A stretch of DNA of 64,000 bases from Modestobacter sp. VKM Ac-2984 (GCF_026967985.1 NZ_JAPVBJ010000003.1:433101-497100); one strand, 5' to 3'; numbered from the stretch's first letter, positions 1 through 8,119 are shown. Numbers and translations are program-made. Notes: a model not told the origin generated them from the sequence alone.

Positions 1-179
1 CAGGCGTCGGCCAGCGAGGCCAACGAGGAGTGCCCGACCACCTCGAGCATCGCCGCGGTGTCCGCGGCGCGGGGGCCGATGTGCCGGGCCGCGAACGCCC
101 CGCTCGTCGACAACGCGGAGAGTGCGGGGAGCGACCCGGTCAGGGGTGCGGGATCAGAACCAGGAGTCCGGTCGGCCAC
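1..179 (-). CDS. gcvP: Glycine dehydrogenase (P protein of glycine cleavage), N-terminal fragment
   Basis: Reading the minus strand from a GTG at 179 gives about 59 residues that run off the left edge of the window. They contain the segment FAARHIGPRAADTAAMLEVV, followed by GHSSLASL. This is the characteristic N-terminus of the PLP-dependent P protein, which decarboxylates glycine and passes the aminomethyl group to the lipoyl arm of GcvH. gcvH itself lies 3 kb away on the same strand. The roughly 36 residues before the conserved segment are variable. No strong ribosome binding site precedes the GTG; an in-frame TTG further in is an alternative start. The family call rests on the ARHIGP segment; the rest of the protein is not visible. 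Confidence 0.8.
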   Translation of the reverse strand, partial: MADRTPGSDPAPLTGSLPALSALSTSGAFAARHIGPRAADTAAMLEVVGHSSLASLADA

Positions 180-246
180 TGCTGGGACGGTACCAGCGCG
201 TCCTCACCGGTTCGGTCCTCGAGGCAGGGCGGGAGCCGGGGGTGTC

Positions 247-819
247 CTAGGCCGAGGCGGCGCGGCGACGGCGGCGGGCGGACAGCTCGTCGTCAGCGGC
301 GGAACCGCTCCCGTCCAGCCGCTCGGCCGGCAGCTCCGCCAGCTCACCGGAGAGCTCGCGGAGGGCGCCGGAGACCGCGATCCCGAAGACCCCCTGCCCG
401 CCGGCGAGCAGGTCGACGACCTCCTCGGCCGAGGTGCACTCGTACACGGTGGCGCCGTCGGAGAGCAGGGTGATGTTCGAGAGCTCCTTGACCCCGCGGG
501 TGCGCAGGTGGTCGACGGCCTTGCGGATGTTCTGCAGCGAGACGCCGGTGTCCAGCAGCCGCTTCACGACCTTGAGCACCAGGATGTCGCGGAAGGAGTA
601 GAGCCGCTGCGTGCCTGATCCCGTGGCGGTCCGCACCGAGGGTGCGACCAGCCCGGTGCGTGCCCAGTAGTCCAGCTGGCGGTAGGTGATGCCGGCGGCG
701 GCGCACGCCGTGGGGCCGCGGTAGCCGACGACGTCGGTGTCGACCTCGTCGTAGGACGGAGCCCCCACCGCTGCGTCGCTGAACAGCTGACCCTGTGAAC
801 CGTTGTCCTGGTCGCTCAC
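247..819 (-). CDS. mcdR: MerR-family regulator, McdR (Rv1830) type
   Basis: 190 residues with a winged-helix MerR HTH at about residues 25-95 (TACAAAGITYRQLDYWARTG, then a basic wing region ending in RLYSFRDI). A C-terminal segment follows that resembles the one in mycobacterial Rv1830, a regulator linked to cell division. I chose the GTG at 819 because GAGGAG lies just upstream; the open frame extends to 945 but that extension lacks MerR-like sequence. The gene lies downstream of the DUF151 gene and before gcvP, as in M. tuberculosis. A promoter-like pair is visible at 1003-1031. The name is by synteny and similarity; the target genes are not deducible here. Confidence 0.85.
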   Translation of the reverse strand: MSDQDNGSQGQLFSDAAVGAPSYDEVDTDVVGYRGPTACAAAGITYRQLDYWARTGLVAPSVRTATGSGTQRLYSFRDILVLKVVKRLLDTGVSLQNIRKAVDHLRTRGVKELSNITLLSDGATVYECTSAEEVVDLLAGGQGVFGIAVSGALRELSGELAELPAERLDGSGSAADDELSARRRRRAASA

Positions 820-1002
820 GGGCACTCCTCGCTGGCACTGGTCTGCCGCGGTCGCGGCGCTGCTGGGTTCGTGCCGTCGGTCGCGGGCCCGCTCACTCCA
901 GCGCCTCCTCGACTCCGACACCCAGCACCTGGGCCGTTCCCGCACTGTCGCCGGGAGCGGTCACGGGCGCGGCTCAGGGACTTCCACGCACGTGATTCGC
1001 TG

Positions 1003-1031
1003 ACGGTAGGCCGGGGCCGGGACGGGGTCAA
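1003..1031 (-). promoter_or_regulatory. Candidate sigma-70-type promoter for mcdR
   Basis: On the minus strand TTGACC (1031-1026) and TACCGT (1008-1003) are separated by 17 bp, close to the actinobacterial housekeeping consensus. It would give the mcdR mRNA a leader of roughly 175 nt. Seen by eye only. Confidence 0.5.
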
Positions 1032-1102
1032 CCGAGGGGCGCGGCGTGTCGCTGCGCTCACCCGTGCGGGTGGTGGTCCCGGTGCCGCGCAGAGCCGGTG
1101 GC

Positions 1103-1588
1103 TCAGCTGCCGCCGGAGCCGGAGCCGGCGCCGAAGTCCTCGGGGCTGATGTTGTCCAGGAACTCGCGGAACTTCTCCACCTCGTCCTCCTGCTCGTCGG
1201 GGATCTCGATCCCGACCTCGTCGAGCAGGGCCTCGGCGCCGTAGATGGGGGCGCCGGTGCGGACGGCGAGGGCGACGGCGTCGGACGGGCGGGCGCTCAC
1301 CGTGCGCTCGTCGCCGAACTGCAGCTCGGCGAGGTAGATGCCGTCGCGCATCTCGGTGATGTGCACCGCCTCCAGGGTGGCCCCCAGGGCGGTCACGACC
1401 TCACGCAGCAGGTCGTGCGTCATCGGCCGGGCCGGCCGGACGCCCTGCTGCTCGAAGGCGATCGCCGCGGCCTCGGTCGCACCGATCCAGATGGGCAGGT
1501 ACCGCTCCCCCTGGGTCTCCTTGAGCAGCAGGATGGGCTGGTTGCCGGGCAGCTCCACCCGGACGCCGACGACTCTGAGCTCCTGCAC
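1103..1588 (-). CDS. DUF151 / bifunctional nuclease family protein (Rv1829-like)
   Basis: 161 residues covering the whole DUF151 domain, from MQELRVVGVRVELPGNQP through LPIWIGATEAAAIAF to the RPSDAVALAVRTGAPIY segment, with an acidic then Gly/Ser-rich tail. Plant and bacterial members have been reported to have nuclease activity, but the function in actinobacteria is not established. It sits between two MerR genes, the same position as Rv1829. Its length is normal for the family. The first ATG begins the conserved domain directly, so the start is well supported. Confidence 0.88.
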   Translation of the reverse strand: MQELRVVGVRVELPGNQPILLLKETQGERYLPIWIGATEAAAIAFEQQGVRPARPMTHDLLREVVTALGATLEAVHITEMRDGIYLAELQFGDERTVSARPSDAVALAVRTGAPIYGAEALLDEVGIEIPDEQEDEVEKFREFLDNISPEDFGAGSGSGGS

Positions 1589-1705
1589 GTCTGGCTCCCC
1601 TCCGCTGAGTTCCCCGTGGCCGCCCCGCTGGTCCCGAACCGCCCACCGCGAGGCAGCCGACCGGTGTGCCGGGGCGCCCGCACCCCCGCAACGGTACGCC
1701 AGCGG

Positions 1706-2428
1706 TCAGCCGCCGAGGACCTCGCGCAGCCGCGTCTCCAACAGCCCACCGTGCAACTGCGCGGAGAGCTCGGCCAGCTCCTGGAGCTGCTCACCGGCCC
1801 GGGCGCGCGCCTCCTCGGAGCGGGCCAGCAGGACCGGGGCCACCAGCTGCTCCAGCAGGGCGGCCTCCCGCTCCACCGCCGTCCGGTACACCCGCAGGTG
1901 CCGCGGTTCGATGCCGTGCCGGGCCAGCCCCGCCACGGCCCGGCCCACCGGCAGGTCGGTGACCCGGTGCCGGCCCTGGGAGTCGGCGTTGAGCAGCCCG
2001 AACTGCACGCAGTCGGCGAGCTGGGCCGCCGACAGGCCGGCGGCCTCGGCGAACTCGGCGGCCGGCAGGGGCGCGCTCGGGACCGGCCCACCGGCCACCC
2101 CGCCGGCGGGGTGGCCGGTGGGAGGCAGCTCGCCCCGGTCGAGGGCGTCCAGGTGCTCCTTGATGACCCGCAACGGCAGGTACTGGTCCCGCTGGGCGGC
2201 CAGCACGTACCGCAGCCGGTCGACGTCGGCCACGGAGAACTTCCGGTAGCCCGACGGCGTCCGCTGCGGGTGGACCAGCTCCTCGGACTCGAGGTAGCGG
2301 ATCTTGCTGATCGTCACGTCCGGGAAGTCGCCGCGCAGGGCGGACAGCACCTCACCGATGGTGAACCGGGGCGTGGTCTCAGGGGTGTCCCGGTCAGCGC
2401 TGGGGCTGGGCTGGGGCACCGCCGTCAT
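1706..2428 (-). CDS. ftsR: MerR-family regulator FtsR (Rv1828-like)
   Basis: 240 residues. The N-terminal MerR HTH at about 20-90 includes TIGEVLSALRGDFPDVTISK and IRYLESEELVHPQRTPSGYR. After a Pro/Gly-rich linker comes a C-terminal domain of about 120 residues as in Rv1828 and corynebacterial FtsR, reported as a regulator of ftsZ. It lies between garA and the DUF151 gene in the conserved order. The C-terminal half is rich in Arg and Glu and probably forms helical coiled segments for dimerisation. Identification is by sequence pattern plus synteny; regulation of ftsZ in this organism is inferred. Confidence 0.87.
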   Translation of the reverse strand: MTAVPQPSPSADRDTPETTPRFTIGEVLSALRGDFPDVTISKIRYLESEELVHPQRTPSGYRKFSVADVDRLRYVLAAQRDQYLPLRVIKEHLDALDRGELPPTGHPAGGVAGGPVPSAPLPAAEFAEAAGLSAAQLADCVQFGLLNADSQGRHRVTDLPVGRAVAGLARHGIEPRHLRVYRTAVEREAALLEQLVAPVLLARSEEARARAGEQLQELAELSAQLHGGLLETRLREVLGG

Positions 2429-2474
2429 GACCGGCGTCCGCTCTCGGCCCGCTCCTCGGTGCCCGACGCGGCGT

Positions 2475-2993
2475 TCATGCGCCGGCCGGCTCGCCCGTCC
2501 GCGGCCCGGTCAGGTAGACCAGGCGGAACTTGCCGATCTGGACCTCGTCGCCACCGGCGAGGGAGGCCACGTCGACCGGCTCGCGGTTGACGTAGGTGCC
2601 GTTGAGGCTGCCCACGTCGTGCACGGTGAACCCGCCGCCCTCGCGGTGGAACTCCACGTGCCGGCGGCTGACCGTCACGTCGTCGAGGAAGATGTCGCTG
2701 TCGGGGTGCCGACCGGCGGTGGTCACCTCCTGGTCGAGCAGGAAGCGACTGCCCGCGTTGGGGCCGCGCTTCACGACCAGCAGGGCCGACCCGGCCGGCA
2801 GCGACTCGACGGCGCCGGCGTGCGCGTCCGCGGTCGACTCGGCGACCTCGGCCTGCTCGCCGGAGTCCTCACCGCCGACCTTGGGGATGATGCTGGTCGA
2901 CTCACCGACCCGCTCGGGGCTCAGCGCCGCCCCGCACTGCGCGCAGAAGCGGCTGCCCTCTGGGTTCTGGTGGCCACATCGAGTGCAGAGCAC
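2475..2993 (-). CDS. garA: FHA-domain regulator GarA/OdhI with an N-terminal zinc ribbon
   Basis: 172 residues. The FHA domain at about 75-160 shows GRHPDSDIFLDDVTVSRRHV and SLNGTYVNREPV, nearly identical to mycobacterial GarA, which binds 2-oxoglutarate dehydrogenase and glutamate dehydrogenase according to its phosphorylation state. The first 25 residues form a four-cysteine zinc ribbon (CTRCG...FCAQCG) instead of the usual GarA N-terminus. The usual ETTS phosphorylation motif is absent; a GESTSII segment at about residues 29-35 may take its place. The GTG at 2993 is preceded by GGAGGAG and begins the ribbon; the longer open frame upstream is not conserved. It lies upstream of ftsR and downstream of gcvH. 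Confidence 0.88.
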   Translation of the reverse strand: MLCTRCGHQNPEGSRFCAQCGAALSPERVGESTSIIPKVGGEDSGEQAEVAESTADAHAGAVESLPAGSALLVVKRGPNAGSRFLLDQEVTTAGRHPDSDIFLDDVTVSRRHVEFHREGGGFTVHDVGSLNGTYVNREPVDVASLAGGDEVQIGKFRLVYLTGPRTGEPAGA

Positions 2994-3339
2994 GTCGGTC
3001 TCCTCCGGTGCAGGCGGCACCGCCGCGGGCCTGGTGGTACGGGCCGCGGTCGGCCGGCGGACGACGGACCGGTCGGCCCGTCGTAGGTCGGCCGCCGCAG
3101 GATCACGGTCGGGCCGGGGGTCATGGAACCAGCGGCCGACCCGAGGGTCAACCGCACGTACAGGGTGAGGGTCGGACGCCGCCGTGGAGCTCACGGCCCG
3201 ACCGTCGCAGTGATGATAGTGATCGTCGACCACCCCGGCGGGACGGTGGGGGGCAGGTCCCGCGACGCGGGATCCGCCGACCCGGTCCCGGTCGACTCAG
3301 GACGCTGGACGATCGGCTCAGGACGCCTGGACGATCGGC
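2994..3339. other. Intergenic region between gcvH and garA
   Basis: No convincing gene. On the minus strand a weak promoter-like pair, TTGACC (3151-3146) and TTCCAT (3128-3123) spaced 17 bp, could serve garA and the genes after it. The part next to gcvH consists of tandem repeats listed separately. Confidence 0.35.
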
Positions 3340-3361
3340 TCAGGACGCCTGGACGATCGCC
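3297..3361. repeat. Three-copy tandem repeat across the gcvH stop codon
   Basis: Three head-to-tail copies of a 22-bp unit (first copy 21 bp): 3297-3317, 3318-3339 and 3340-3361. Each begins with TCAGGACG, so each carries a TGA stop on the minus strand in the same position relative to the unit. The third copy encodes the last seven codons of gcvH and its stop; the other two lie just behind it. Confidence 0.85.
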
Positions 3362-3744
3362 TCGTAGGCCGCGGCGTCCAGCAGCGCCCCGGTGGGGTCC
3401 CCGTCCTGCCCGGTCACCTGGACCTCGACCAGCCAGCCGGCGCCGTAGGGGTCGCTGTTGACCGTCTCCGGCGCGTCGGTCAGGGCCTCGTTCACGGCCG
3501 TGACGACACCGGCCACCGGCGAGTAGACGTCGGAGACGGACTTGGTGGACTCGACCTCACCGATCGGGTTCCCGGGGGCCACCTGCGCACCCACCTCGGG
3601 CAGCTGGACGAACACGATGTCCCCCAGGGCGTCCTGGGCGTGGTCGGTGATCCCGATCCGGACCACCGACGCGGCACCCTCGGTGCCCTGGACCAGCGCC
3701 CACTCGTGCTGGTCGGTGTAACGGCGGTCATCGGGCGTGGCCAT
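3340..3744 (-). CDS. gcvH: Glycine cleavage system H protein
   Basis: 134 residues, full length for the family. The lipoylation site is in [15 protein letters not shown], with the modified lysine at residue 68. The N-terminal YTDQHEWA and [12 protein letters not shown] segments are typical. The protein carries the aminomethyl group between the P, T and L proteins in the cytoplasm. It is the first gene of the conserved gcvH-garA-ftsR-DUF151-mcdR series. The final codons are part of a tandem duplication, so the extreme C-terminus (AIVQAS) may be strain-variable. Confidence 0.95.
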   Translation of the reverse strand: MATPDDRRYTDQHEWALVQGTEGAASVVRIGITDHAQDALGDIVFVQLPEVGAQVAPGNPIGEVESTKSVSDVYSPVAGVVTAVNEALTDAPETVNSDPYGAGWLVEVQVTGQDGDPTGALLDAAAYEAIVQAS

Positions 3745-3856
3745 GCGGCATCTCCAGAGATCGGGGTCGGTTCGGTGGCTGCAGTGGTGGCCGCGGCCTC
3801 GGTACAGGGGCCCGGGCCGAGCGCCGGCGAGGTCTGGGGGGCACCGAGGCCCTTCC

Positions 3857-4732
3857 TCAGTCCCCGTCGTCCGGCTCAGCGTATTGAGGCGTGTCCAGTG
3901 GCCGCAACGCGTCCACGACGACGTCCTGGGAGGGCGTGATCTCCACGTCGCCCCGGCGCTGGTTGACCGTCGCAGAGAACCCGCCGGGGATGTCCAGGGC
4001 GGTGGCCATGTCCTGGGGCGAGCCGATGACCCGGATGACGTAGGGGGCCTCCACGGGCTCCCCGTCGATCTCCAGGGCGCCCGGCTCGCCGGTGATGGCG
4101 CTGCTGACGCCGATCCGGACGTCGTCGATCTGCATCGTCTCCGCTCCCGCCCCCCGCAGCTCCTGGATGGCGTTCAGCACGACACCGGCGGTGACCCGGT
4201 CGGCAGGGTCGCGGACGACCACCTCGAGCCCGGGACCGCGGGCGGCCACGGTGCCGTTGAGGATGCCCAGCGCCTCGGCCCGCTGCTCGGCCTCCGCGAG
4301 GGCAGCGGCCGCGGCGCTGTCGGAGCTGCCCAGCTGGGACAGCGCCGTCCGCTGGTCGCTGATCTCCTGGCGGAGCCGGTCCTCCCGGGCGGAGAGGTCG
4401 TCGAGGATGCGGACGAGGTCCTCCTCGCGCAGGCCGGCCAGCTGGGCGTCGGTGTCGGTGCTGCGCACCTGCACCGCGAAGGCGAAGCCCAGCAGCAGGG
4501 TGAGCACGCCGATGAGCACCGCCGCCAGCGGATCACGCCGCCGTCGTCCGCCCGCCGCCATCGCCCCGCCGCCGTCCCCGGCGGCCGGTGGGCCCGCCTC
4601 CGGCTCCCCCACGCCGTCCGCCCCGGCGGGGTCGGCCTGGGCGGTGTGGGCGTCTGGGGTGTGGGTGTCCGGGCTGTCCCCCTCGGGTGGCTCCGCGCCG
4701 GACCGGGGACCCACGGTCGGGTCCTCGCTCAT
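3857..4732 (-). CDS. DUF881 family membrane protein (Rv1825-like)
   Basis: 291 residues. An acidic, Pro/Gly-rich cytoplasmic N-terminus of about 60 residues is followed by one membrane segment near 70-88 ([20 protein letters not shown]), a coiled-coil-prone stretch rich in Leu, Arg and Glu at about 98-150, and the extracytoplasmic DUF881 domain with [10 protein letters not shown] and [10 protein letters not shown]. Members resemble division-associated envelope proteins such as DivIC in topology, but no biochemical function is established. Its ATG overlaps the end of the sbp gene by 4 nt, indicating translational coupling. Confidence 0.85.
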   Translation of the reverse strand: MSEDPTVGPRSGAEPPEGDSPDTHTPDAHTAQADPAGADGVGEPEAGPPAAGDGGGAMAAGGRRRRDPLAAVLIGVLTLLLGFAFAVQVRSTDTDAQLAGLREEDLVRILDDLSAREDRLRQEISDQRTALSQLGSSDSAAAAALAEAEQRAEALGILNGTVAARGPGLEVVVRDPADRVTAGVVLNAIQELRGAGAETMQIDDVRIGVSSAITGEPGALEIDGEPVEAPYVIRVIGSPQDMATALDIPGGFSATVNQRRGDVEITPSQDVVVDALRPLDTPQYAEPDDGD

Positions 4733-5061
4733 GCGCGGAACAGGTGCCGGCGGATCGCCGCGGCGTTGCCGAAGATGCGGATGCCGAGCACCACCACGAC
4801 CGCGGTCGACAGCTGCGCGCCGACCCCGAGCTGGTCACCGAGGAAGACGATCAGCGCGGCGACGACGACGTTGGAGACGAAGGAGACCACGAAGACCTTG
4901 GCGTCGAAGATCCGGTCGAAGCGCGCCCGGACCCCGCCGAACACCGCGTCCAGCGCGGCGACCACCGCGATCGGCAGGTAGGGCTGCAGCCAGAGCGGGA
5001 CGTTGGGGTCCAGCAGCAGCCCCAGCACCACACCGATCGCCAGTCCGATGATCGGGATCAC
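4729..5061 (-). CDS. sbp: Small basic membrane protein, DUF1290 (Sbp)
   Basis: 110 residues with at least three predicted membrane segments (GLAIGVVLGLLL, YLPIAVVAALDAVF, VVSFVSNVVVAALIVFL) and a short basic C-terminus. It matches DUF1290, the small basic protein found between two DUF881 genes in actinobacteria and next to division genes in Firmicutes. It is sandwiched between the DUF881 genes, 3 nt from one and overlapping the other by 4 nt, so the three are probably one complex. Function unknown. Confidence 0.85.
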   Translation of the reverse strand: MIPIIGLAIGVVLGLLLDPNVPLWLQPYLPIAVVAALDAVFGGVRARFDRIFDAKVFVVSFVSNVVVAALIVFLGDQLGVGAQLSTAVVVVLGIRIFGNAAAIRRHLFRA

Positions 5062-5064
5062 GCG

Positions 5065-6030
5065 TCAGCCTCCATCGATGGGTGGTTCGGCGGCGGCGGG
5101 TGGCAGCGCCTCGCCCTGCTCGTCGGTGGCGGCCAGCGGCTCGGCGAACAGCAGCTCCGCGTTGCTGCCGGCCGGCAGTTCGAGCTCATCGGCCCGGGCG
5201 AAGTCGAAGACCACGCCGAAGTCGTTGGTCAGCTCGGCCAGGGCGGTGGCCTCGGGGGTGTTCAGGAAGGCCCGGGCCAGGTCGTCGGGGTCACCGACGG
5301 CGGAGATCTCGTAGGGGTTCATCACCGGGCGGAAGTCGACCAGGATGGCGTCACCGGCCTGGCGGATGGCGGTGGTCGGGCCCACCCGCTGGCCGTTGAT
5401 GCTGACCGCCTCGGCCCCGGAGGCCCACAGCGCGTTGACCGCCAGCTGCAGGTCGCCGTCCTGGACCCGCCCGGCCAGCGCGATCTGGTCGGACCCGCCG
5501 ACCGGGTCGCTGTCGGCGGCCGGCGGGGCGTTGCCGAGCGTCACGCGCAGCCCCGGCCCGGCCACCGCGACCGCTGCCGCGCCGTGCTGGGCTTGTGCGA
5601 GCTGGTTCAGCGCGCGCTGCCCGACCACGCTGGTGTCCAGCGCCTGCTGCCGGGTCTGCGCGACCTCCGCGGTCAGCGCCTCCAGCTGGGCGGCCAGCTC
5701 GTCGCCGACCGAGGACTCCCGGACGATGTCCTCGCGCAGCGCTTCCCGGGCCGCCTCGCGCCCCTGCGCACCGGCCGCCGCCTCCTGGTAGGTCACCGCG
5801 GCCAGCAGCCCGCCCAGCAGCAGCGCGGCGGCCACGAGCAGCTCGCCCCGGTTGCGCTGCAACCAGGAGGGCCGGGCGTCCGGACCGGTGCCCGCGGCCG
5901 CCTCCTCCGCGGCCCGGGCCGCCCTCGCCGCGGACACCTGGGCGTAGGCCGGGTCCAGGGTGTCGGCCAGCACCTGGTCCAGCAGTGAGGCACCCAGCGA
6001 TCGTGGCCGGCTGGGCAGGGGCGCGCTCAC
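5065..6030 (-). CDS. DUF881 family membrane protein (Rv1823-like)
   Basis: 321 residues. The GTG at 6030 overlaps the stop codon of pgsA2 in a GTGA arrangement, which decides the start; the frame is open further but over pgsA2. A cytoplasmic region of about 65 residues precedes one membrane segment (GELLVAAALLLGGLLAAVTY), a coiled-coil-like stretch, and the DUF881 domain with GPGLRVTLGN and LWASGAEAVSINGQRV. It is a paralogue of the DUF881 protein encoded at 3857-4732. Presumed envelope or division role by analogy only. Confidence 0.85.
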   Translation of the reverse strand: MSAPLPSRPRSLGASLLDQVLADTLDPAYAQVSAARAARAAEEAAAGTGPDARPSWLQRNRGELLVAAALLLGGLLAAVTYQEAAAGAQGREAAREALREDIVRESSVGDELAAQLEALTAEVAQTRQQALDTSVVGQRALNQLAQAQHGAAAVAVAGPGLRVTLGNAPPAADSDPVGGSDQIALAGRVQDGDLQLAVNALWASGAEAVSINGQRVGPTTAIRQAGDAILVDFRPVMNPYEISAVGDPDDLARAFLNTPEATALAELTNDFGVVFDFARADELELPAGSNAELLFAEPLAATDEQGEALPPAAAEPPIDGG

Positions 6031-6701
6031 GCCTCCACTCCGGCCCGGTGGCTCCCGGACAGCAGCTGGACGGCCTGGACCACGTAGAGGACCCCCGCGA
6101 GCAGGTAGAGCGCCGCCCCCCAGACCGTGAGCGCGTAGGCGACCGGCTGGACCACCGCGGCCGCCGGCCCTGCGCCGTCGGCCAGCAGCAGGAGGGGGAA
6201 GGCGTAGAGCAACAGGAAGGTGGCCGCCTTGCCCAGGTAGTGCACCTGCAGCGGTGGCCACCCCGCGCGCCGGAGCACCAGCAGGGTCCCGGCCAGCACC
6301 ACCTCGCGCAGCAGCAGGACGACGACCATCCACAGCGGCACCACGTCGCGGATCACGAAGGCGATCAGCGTCGCGACGATGTAGAGCCGGTCGGCGGCCG
6401 GGTCCAGCAGCGCGCCGAGCCGGCTGGACTGCCCCAGCGCCCGGGCGAGCTTGCCGTCGAGCCAGTCGGTGGCGCCGGAGACGGCGAGCACCACGATCGC
6501 CCAGCCGTCGGCGTGCGGGCCCAGCAGCAGCCACAGGAACAGCGGCACGCCCAGCAGCCGGACGACCGACAGCAGGTTGGGCAGCGTGAACACGCGGTCG
6601 CCGAGCTCGTCCCGGTTCGGCAGCGCACGGCGGCGCCGCGTCGGACCGTCGGCCGCACCGTCGGCCGGGATGCCGGCCGCCCGGTCGTCCGCCGTCGTCA
6701 T
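6027..6701 (-). CDS. pgsA2: CDP-alcohol phosphatidyltransferase (PgsA2-like)
   Basis: 224 residues, integral membrane. The complete family motif D-x2-DG-x2-AR-x8-G-x3-D-x3-D is present (from DWLDGKLAR to LDPAADR, about residues 90-115), which binds Mg2+ and the CDP-lipid. Six or so hydrophobic segments are visible. The enzyme condenses a CDP-activated lipid with an alcohol phosphate, probably glycerol-3-phosphate, but the acceptor cannot be told from sequence. I chose the ATG at 6701, preceded by GGTGGAG, over a longer frame. It is the first gene of the DUF881-sbp-DUF881 operon, as at Rv1822. Confidence 0.88.
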   Translation of the reverse strand: MTTADDRAAGIPADGAADGPTRRRRALPNRDELGDRVFTLPNLLSVVRLLGVPLFLWLLLGPHADGWAIVVLAVSGATDWLDGKLARALGQSSRLGALLDPAADRLYIVATLIAFVIRDVVPLWMVVVLLLREVVLAGTLLVLRRAGWPPLQVHYLGKAATFLLLYAFPLLLLADGAGPAAAVVQPVAYALTVWGAALYLLAGVLYVVQAVQLLSGSHRAGVEA

Positions 6702-6762
6702 CGCAGCTCCACCTCGCCGTCCACCGCGGGTCAGGCTAGTGCCCGACGTCCATGGTGCCCCC

Positions 6763-6780
6763 GGCGACCGGCCGGTCGCC
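6763..6780. promoter_or_regulatory. Perfect 18-bp palindrome between pgsA2 and the racemase gene
   Basis: GGCGACCGGCCGGTCGCC is its own reverse complement. It lies in the 143-bp divergent intergenic region, 64 bp before the racemase ATG. It may be an operator. No regulator gene is directly adjacent except the AraC gene downstream. Confidence 0.45.
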
Positions 6781-6844
6781 TGGCGCACCGTCAGCAGGAG
6801 GCCGGCCCTTGACGACGGGCGCCCCGGTGCCGTCAGGTTCGGGG

Positions 6845-7996
6845 ATGACCACCGGACCCCTCGCCGGGCTGCGCGTCGTGGAGCTCACCGGCCTCGGCCC
6901 GGCACCGTTCGCGGCGATGCTGCTGGCCGACCTGGGCGCCGACGTGCTGCGGGTCGACCGCCCCGGCGCCCGGCCCCCCACGCCGGCCGCCGAGCACGAC
7001 CTGCTGGCCCGGGGCCGGCGGTCGGTGGCCGTCGACCTCAAGGACCCGGACGGCGCGGAGCTGGTCCGGCGCCTCGCCGAGCGTGCCGACGTGCTGCTCG
7101 AGGGCTTCCGGCCCGGGGTCGCCGAGCGGCTGGGCATCGGACCGCAGGAGTGCCTCGCCCGCAACCCGCGCCTGGTGTACGGCCGGATGACCGGGTGGGG
7201 CCAGGACGGCCCGCTGGCGGCGACGGCCGGGCACGACCTCGGCTACATCGCGGTCACCGGCGTCCTGCACGCCATCGGCCGGGCGGGCGGGCCCCCGCAG
7301 GTCCCGCTGAACCTGGTCGGCGACTTCGGCGGCGGGGCGATGTACCTGGTGGTCGGGGTGCTCGCCGCGCTGCTGGAGGCCCGCACGAGCGGCCGGGGCC
7401 AGGTGGTGGACGCCGCGATCGTCGACGGCACCGCGCACCTGGCGACGATGGTCCTCGGCATGCTGGCCGGCGGGGTCTGGCAGGACGCCCGGGGCGTGAA
7501 CCTGCTGGACTCCGGCGTCCCCTGGTACGACGTCCACGAGACCGCCGACGGCCGGCACCTGGCCGTCGCGGCGCTGGAGCCGCAGTTCTACGCCGAACTG
7601 GTCGACCGGCTCGGCCTGACCGATCGCGCACCCGACCGGGCCGACGCAGACCCCGAGGTGCTGCGCGGCTTGTTCGCCGACACGATCCGCCGGCGCACGC
7701 GGGACGAGTGGGTCGAGGTGTTCGCCGGCAGCGACGCCTGCGTGGCCCCGGTGCTGTCCTTCGCCGAGGCCCGCGACCACCCCCAGCTGGCGACCCGGCA
7801 GACCTACGTCGAGCGGGACGGCGTCGTCCAGCCGGCGCCCGCGCCGCGGTTCTCCCGGACGCCGGCCACCCTCGGCCGGCCGCCGTCCCGCGCCGGTGAG
7901 CACACCCGGGCGGCGCTGTCGGACTGGGGCATCACCGACGTCGACGCGCTGCTGGCCGCCGGCACGGTCGTCCAGGCCCCGACTCGCCACAGCTGA
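6845..7996 (+). CDS. mcr: Alpha-methylacyl-CoA racemase, CaiB/BaiF family
   Basis: 383 residues, type III CoA-transferase fold. The residues that define M. tuberculosis MCR are in equivalent positions with an offset of four: His130 (AGHDLGYIAV), Asp160 (NLVGDFGGG) and Glu245 (ALEPQFY). The enzyme would epimerise 2-methylacyl-CoA thioesters, as needed for beta-oxidation of branched-chain or sterol side-chain acids. I start at the ATG at 6845, where similarity begins; the frame is open from 6752. The ribosome binding site is weak (GGGG). It is divergent from pgsA2 and followed by a hairpin at 8004. Close relatives include CoA-transferases, but the catalytic triad favours a racemase. Confidence 0.85.
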   Translation: MTTGPLAGLRVVELTGLGPAPFAAMLLADLGADVLRVDRPGARPPTPAAEHDLLARGRRSVAVDLKDPDGAELVRRLAERADVLLEGFRPGVAERLGIGPQECLARNPRLVYGRMTGWGQDGPLAATAGHDLGYIAVTGVLHAIGRAGGPPQVPLNLVGDFGGGAMYLVVGVLAALLEARTSGRGQVVDAAIVDGTAHLATMVLGMLAGGVWQDARGVNLLDSGVPWYDVHETADGRHLAVAALEPQFYAELVDRLGLTDRAPDRADADPEVLRGLFADTIRRRTRDEWVEVFAGSDACVAPVLSFAEARDHPQLATRQTYVERDGVVQPAPAPRFSRTPATLGRPPSRAGEHTRAALSDWGITDVDALLAAGTVVQAPTRHS

Positions 7997-8003
7997 CGGT
8001 CGA

Positions 8004-8024
8004 CCGGGAGGAGAACACTCCCGG
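8004..8024 (+). terminator. Hairpin after the racemase gene
   Basis: CCGGGAG and CTCCCGG, 7-bp arms with a 7-nt loop, start 8 nt after the stop codon. No U-tract. Confidence 0.5.
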
Positions 8025-8038
8025 CACACCTCTCGTCG

Positions 8039-8068
8039 TTGTGCGGCGGGTCACACATGGCCTAGCGT
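8039..8068 (+). promoter_or_regulatory. Candidate promoter of the AraC-type gene
   Basis: TTGTGC (8039-8044) and TAGCGT (8063-8068) with an 18-bp spacer, 51 bp before the ATG at 8120. Confidence 0.5.
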
Positions 8069-8119
8069 TCCCCTCTTACCGGACATGTCGTTCGTTTATC
8101 GAGCGGGACGAGGGAGCTC

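Noticed and set aside
3123-3461. Plus-strand open frame between garA and gcvH
   Set aside because: Arg/Pro-rich translation crossing the tandem repeat and the end of gcvH; no family or start signal.
4588-5988. Long plus-strand open frames opposite the DUF881 and other minus-strand genes
   Set aside because: High GC content keeps antisense frames open. Their translations are His/Arg/Gly/Gln-rich with no domain, while the minus-strand frames encode known families.
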